This document shows, piece after piece, positions 61,667 to 64,000 of a stretch of 64,000 nt of DNA. Each line of letters opens with the position of its first letter. Position 1 is the stretch's first letter. The notes below the pieces were generated by a model, which worked only from the letters and a program-made list of their open reading frames with translations, did no database searches and was not told the DNA's origin. This stretch comes from Nitrospirillum amazonense (GTDB lineage Bacteria; Pseudomonadota; Alphaproteobacteria; Azospirillales; Azospirillaceae): NCBI RefSeq assembly GCF_007828045.1, contig NZ_VITN01000006.1, positions 279,119-343,118 on the forward strand, written 5' to 3'. Position numbers and translations under genes: made by a program.

Positions 61667-61924
61667 GGTTAGCCGTCCGAACCTAACCGTCCATCAGAGG
61701 AGGTTGATGGCGTCCATGCCAGCGTAGCGCCCCCGGGCAACCCCGGACCAATCCGTCCCGCCATCCCGGCAGGAACGGGTTGCCGCCCGGAGACGGGGAC
61801 TTAGGCCCCCCCGGCAGCGGGCGGGTGGCGCTCTTCGATGGCATGGGACCAGCAGCTTGCTCTCGCCAGAAGGATCAGACCGGCCCAAACGGCCGCCCTC
61901 CGGCAGCTCAAAAGGAGATAGATG
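61667..61924 (+). other. Long flagellin 5' leader with possible leader ORF
   Basis: The predicted mRNA leader is about 245 bases. Near its 5' end GAGGAGG (61697-61703) sits just before ATG 61707, which opens a six-codon frame (MASMPA) ending at TAG 61725. Its spacing is short (three bases), so translation may use the ATG at 61716 instead. The rest is GC-rich and could fold. The flagellin's own AAAGGAG is at 61911-61917. Post-transcriptional control, as by FlbT elsewhere, is a possibility. Confidence 0.5.
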
Positions 61925-63781
61925 ATGTCCTCTCAAGTCGCCCTCTCTTCGGCAATGCGTTCCAACCTGCTGTTGCTGCAGAACACCAACAGCTCGATCG
62001 ACAAGCTCCAGGCGCAACTGTCCACGGGCAACAAGGTCAATAGCGCGCTGGACGGCCCCACGGCCTTCTTCGCGGCCCAGGGTCTGAACCAGCGTGCCAG
62101 CGACCTGTCCACCCTGAAGGACGCGATGGGCCAGGCCATCAGCACCATCAAGGCGGGCAACCAGGGCATCACCTCCATCCAGAAGCTGATCGACCAGGCC
62201 AAGGGCCTGACGACCTCGGCCTATTCCAACCTGGGCAACGACCCCAGCGCGATCGCCACCCGCAAGTCGTTGGCCGACCAGTTCAATGACATCAAGGACC
62301 AGATCGACAAGCTGGCCGCCGACAGCGGCTACGGCGGGAAGAACCTGCTGGCCGGCAGCGGCCAGACCTTCGACGCCACCTCCTTGTCGCGGTCCACGGT
62401 GAACTCCATCACCGGCCTGTCCAACAGCCGCGTGACCAACGTCACCACTTCGGACACCTACTCCGTCCGCGTGTCCGGCACGGGCGACATCTCCGGCAAC
62501 GCCGGCGACATCGCCTCGGCGGAAGACGCCCGCGGCCTGTTCGGCCTGAAGGTGTCCGGCAAGCTCAGCAGCACCGCCGGCAACTTCTCCGACGTGTCGA
62601 TCGAAATTCGCGGCGCCGTCGGACAGACCCGCACCGCCGTGATCACCGAAGGCGGCGAGTCCCGGTCCATCACCTTCTTCGACAACACCCAGAGCGCCAC
62701 CAACAGCCTGGTGAGCGCCGGCACCTCGGGTACGCCGCAGATATCGCAGGTGAACATCACCGGCAACATCGACGAGGGCGACACCTTCAACGTCACCATC
62801 AACGGCCGGACGTTCAGCTACACCGCCTCGGCCGGCGACGTATCCAACCCGTCGCCGACGACGCGCCAGGCCGCCATCGCCACAAACCTGCAGAGCCTGA
62901 TCAACAACTCCCTTCCAGGCAGTGCTTTCTCGGGCTTCACCATCGGTCCGGTGACGGGCAGCAGCTTCCAGATCACCGCGGCCAGCAGCTTCGGCACGTC
63001 CAACAGCTTCACGCTGGGCAGTTCGACCGTCAACGCCCTGACCAAGGACATCTCCGTGTCCTTCACCTCGGGCTCGGTCGTGTCCTTCACCGTGGACCGT
63101 TCCACGTTGGAAGGACTGGGCACGGCGGGCAACGGCACCTCCACCATCGAGAAGGATGTGGATCTGGCCGTCACGGCCACCGACCTGAACGGCGTGTCCA
63201 TCACCCGGTCGGGCGCCAATGATCGTGGCAGCGGCAAGCTGACGGACGGCGAAAACGCCATGTCCTTCACCACGGGCACGGTGCGCATCAACGTCGACTC
63301 GACGAAGATCATGCAGGCGGCGTCGGCCAACCGGTCCGCCAACATGACGACATCGCAGCAGACGCCGGCCAACACCCAGAACGACCTGTCGGTGCAGTTC
63401 AACGAGACCAACACCAACTCGCTGAGCGTCAAGTCCACCAACGTCACCACCGACGGCCAGGGCCTGCGCCTCGACTACGCCCAGAACGACTTCCTGGACC
63501 GGTCGGACATCGACGCCGCCGTGGCCCAGCTGACCTACGCCACCACCCAGCTGCGGTCCGCCGGCCAGACGCTCAGCACCAACCTGAACGTCATCCAGAC
63601 CCGGTCCGACTTCACCGACGCCTTCAACAACGTCCTGTCGGACGGTGCCGACAGCCTGGTGCAGGTCGATCAGAACCAGGCCGGCGCGGAGTTGCTGACC
63701 CTGCAGACCCGCCAGTCGCTGGGTGTCACCACCCTGTCGCTGGCGAACCAGAGCCAGCAGGCCATCCTGAAGCTGTTCTAA
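61925..63781 (+). CDS. Flagellin, large form
   Basis: The 618-residue filament protein has conserved D0/D1 ends: SSAMRSNLLLLQNTNSSIDK and LQAQLSTGNKVNSALDGPTA at the N-terminus, and LGVTTLSLANQSQQAILKLF at the C-terminus. Between them, about residues 160-500 form a large Ser/Thr/Gly-rich variable region, so the protein is much longer than the 270-400 residues common in alphaproteobacteria. There is no Cys. ATG 61925 is seven bases after AAAGGAG and is preferred to ATG 61922. It has its own sigma-54 promoter and terminator, so it is monocistronic. It assembles outside the cell through the flagellar export apparatus. Confidence 0.95.
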   Translation: MSSQVALSSAMRSNLLLLQNTNSSIDKLQAQLSTGNKVNSALDGPTAFFAAQGLNQRASDLSTLKDAMGQAISTIKAGNQGITSIQKLIDQAKGLTTSAYSNLGNDPSAIATRKSLADQFNDIKDQIDKLAADSGYGGKNLLAGSGQTFDATSLSRSTVNSITGLSNSRVTNVTTSDTYSVRVSGTGDISGNAGDIASAEDARGLFGLKVSGKLSSTAGNFSDVSIEIRGAVGQTRTAVITEGGESRSITFFDNTQSATNSLVSAGTSGTPQISQVNITGNIDEGDTFNVTINGRTFSYTASAGDVSNPSPTTRQAAIATNLQSLINNSLPGSAFSGFTIGPVTGSSFQITAASSFGTSNSFTLGSSTVNALTKDISVSFTSGSVVSFTVDRSTLEGLGTAGNGTSTIEKDVDLAVTATDLNGVSITRSGANDRGSGKLTDGENAMSFTTGTVRINVDSTKIMQAASANRSANMTTSQQTPANTQNDLSVQFNETNTNSLSVKSTNVTTDGQGLRLDYAQNDFLDRSDIDAAVAQLTYATTQLRSAGQTLSTNLNVIQTRSDFTDAFNNVLSDGADSLVQVDQNQAGAELLTLQTRQSLGVTTLSLANQSQQAILKLF

Positions 63782-63870
63782 TCGGCGACGGCGGGGCGGG
63801 CGGCGGTGTGGCAAAAGGCCACCCGATACCCCTCCCGCCGCCCCGGTCCCGGACAGCGGCGGGCACAAGG

Positions 63871-63906
63871 AAAAGGGCGGTCCCCAGCGGGCCGCCCTTT
63901 TTCATT
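63871..63906 (+). terminator. Intrinsic terminator of the flagellin gene
   Basis: AAAAGGGCGG (63871-63880) pairs with CCGCCCTTTT (63892-63901) around an 11-base loop and is followed by TTCATTT. The group II intron begins nine bases after the stem. Confidence 0.9.
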
Positions 63907-63909
63907 TCG

Positions 63910-64000
63910 GTGCGCCAGGCATGGCGCGAGGTGCGTAAGCACCGAGAGCCGGGTTGGTAACCGGCTTGTGACTTGGAGGTGGAAGTCCTCTACGGACCCT
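63910..64000 (+). mobile_element. Group II intron, 5' end (cut by window edge)
   Basis: The sequence from 63910 begins GTGCGCC, as group II introns do (GUGYG). It continues with a row of compact hairpins typical of domain I: GCGCCA-GGCA-TGGCGC, GGTGC-GTAA-GCACC with a GNRA loop, and GCCGGGTT-GGT-AACC-GGC, then TTGGAGGTGGAAGTCCTC, similar to the conserved GGGTGAGAGTCCC region. The insertion point immediately after a transcription terminator is characteristic of class C introns. The reverse-transcriptase ORF and domains V/VI would lie to the right. Assignment rests on this 91-base 5' part. Confidence 0.78.

Noticed and set aside
61694..63868. A 724-codon minus-strand open frame over the flagellin gene
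   Set aside because: It is antisense to a full flagellin with both conserved ends. Val/Gly/Ala-rich translation is typical of such shadows.

Overview
The window is 64 kb of GC-rich chromosome with a clear alphaproteobacterial signature: divK-pleD, an EipB (DUF1849) protein, an NDUFS4-like complex I subunit, a NodT-type outer-membrane factor, CtrA-type TTAA-N7-TTAA spacing and a sigma-54 flagellin promoter. The gene set (RebB-type gene, FTR1-cytochrome c fusion, large flagellin, two PAS-MCP features) points to Rhodospirillales/Azospirillales, perhaps near Azospirillum or Nitrospirillum. That placement is inference from gene content only. No prophage, CRISPR array or replication origin was seen. 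The only mobile element recognised is the 5' end of a group II intron cut by the right edge.

Layout. 0-8 kb: a diguanylate cyclase cut by the left edge, EipB, a Phd-VapC toxin-antitoxin pair with duplicated palindromic operators, a CPA2 antiporter followed by a flavin-dependent halogenase homologue, a CoA transferase and a small secreted Cys-motif protein. 8-14.5 kb: an AaeXA-like efflux set (DUF1656, membrane-fusion protein, NodT outer-membrane factor), two LysR regulators and a FUSC inner-membrane protein, together resembling an aromatic-acid efflux system. 14.7-17 kb: divK-pleD cell-cycle and c-di-GMP control. 17-28.3 kb, mostly minus strand: GT25, rpmG, an orphan RebB gene, S41 protease, DUF983, a VOC protein, rnr, topA, dprA and an uncharacterised duplicated membrane protein whose stop overlaps the dprA start. 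28.5-33.6 kb: MarR-MFS, a sensor kinase with a sigma-54 response regulator, and OsmC.

33.7-38.7 kb is the most distinctive block: a palindrome-preceded run of four genes encoding a VioB/RebD-type ferritin-like protein, a LodA/GoxA-like CTQ oxidase, its LodB-like flavoprotein and a small exported DTGSTG (aspartic-protease-like) protein. 38.7-46.6 kb: WYL regulator, DUF4431, a divergent EVE/UPF0310-like protein, OmpW, a soluble double-PAS chemotaxis receptor behind a perfect CtrA-type site, prfB with its programmed +1 frameshift, and two small transferases. 46.8-60.5 kb: two DUF885 (HEGxPGHH) paralogues, DUF455, a TonB-dependent receptor, flavin reductase, DMT exporter, two methyltransferases, a SnoaL-like protein and an FTR1 iron permease fused to cytochrome c behind a Fur-like box. 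60.6-64 kb: tRNA-Arg(TCT), the NDUFS4-like gene, tRNA-Pro(TGG), then a sigma-54 flagellin promoter with upstream repeats and a long leader, a 618-residue flagellin, its terminator and the group II intron start.

Coding frames were judged from recognisable domains, Shine-Dalgarno spacing and overlaps. Where the start is uncertain the entry says so. No database search was run, so family names rest on motif recognition.
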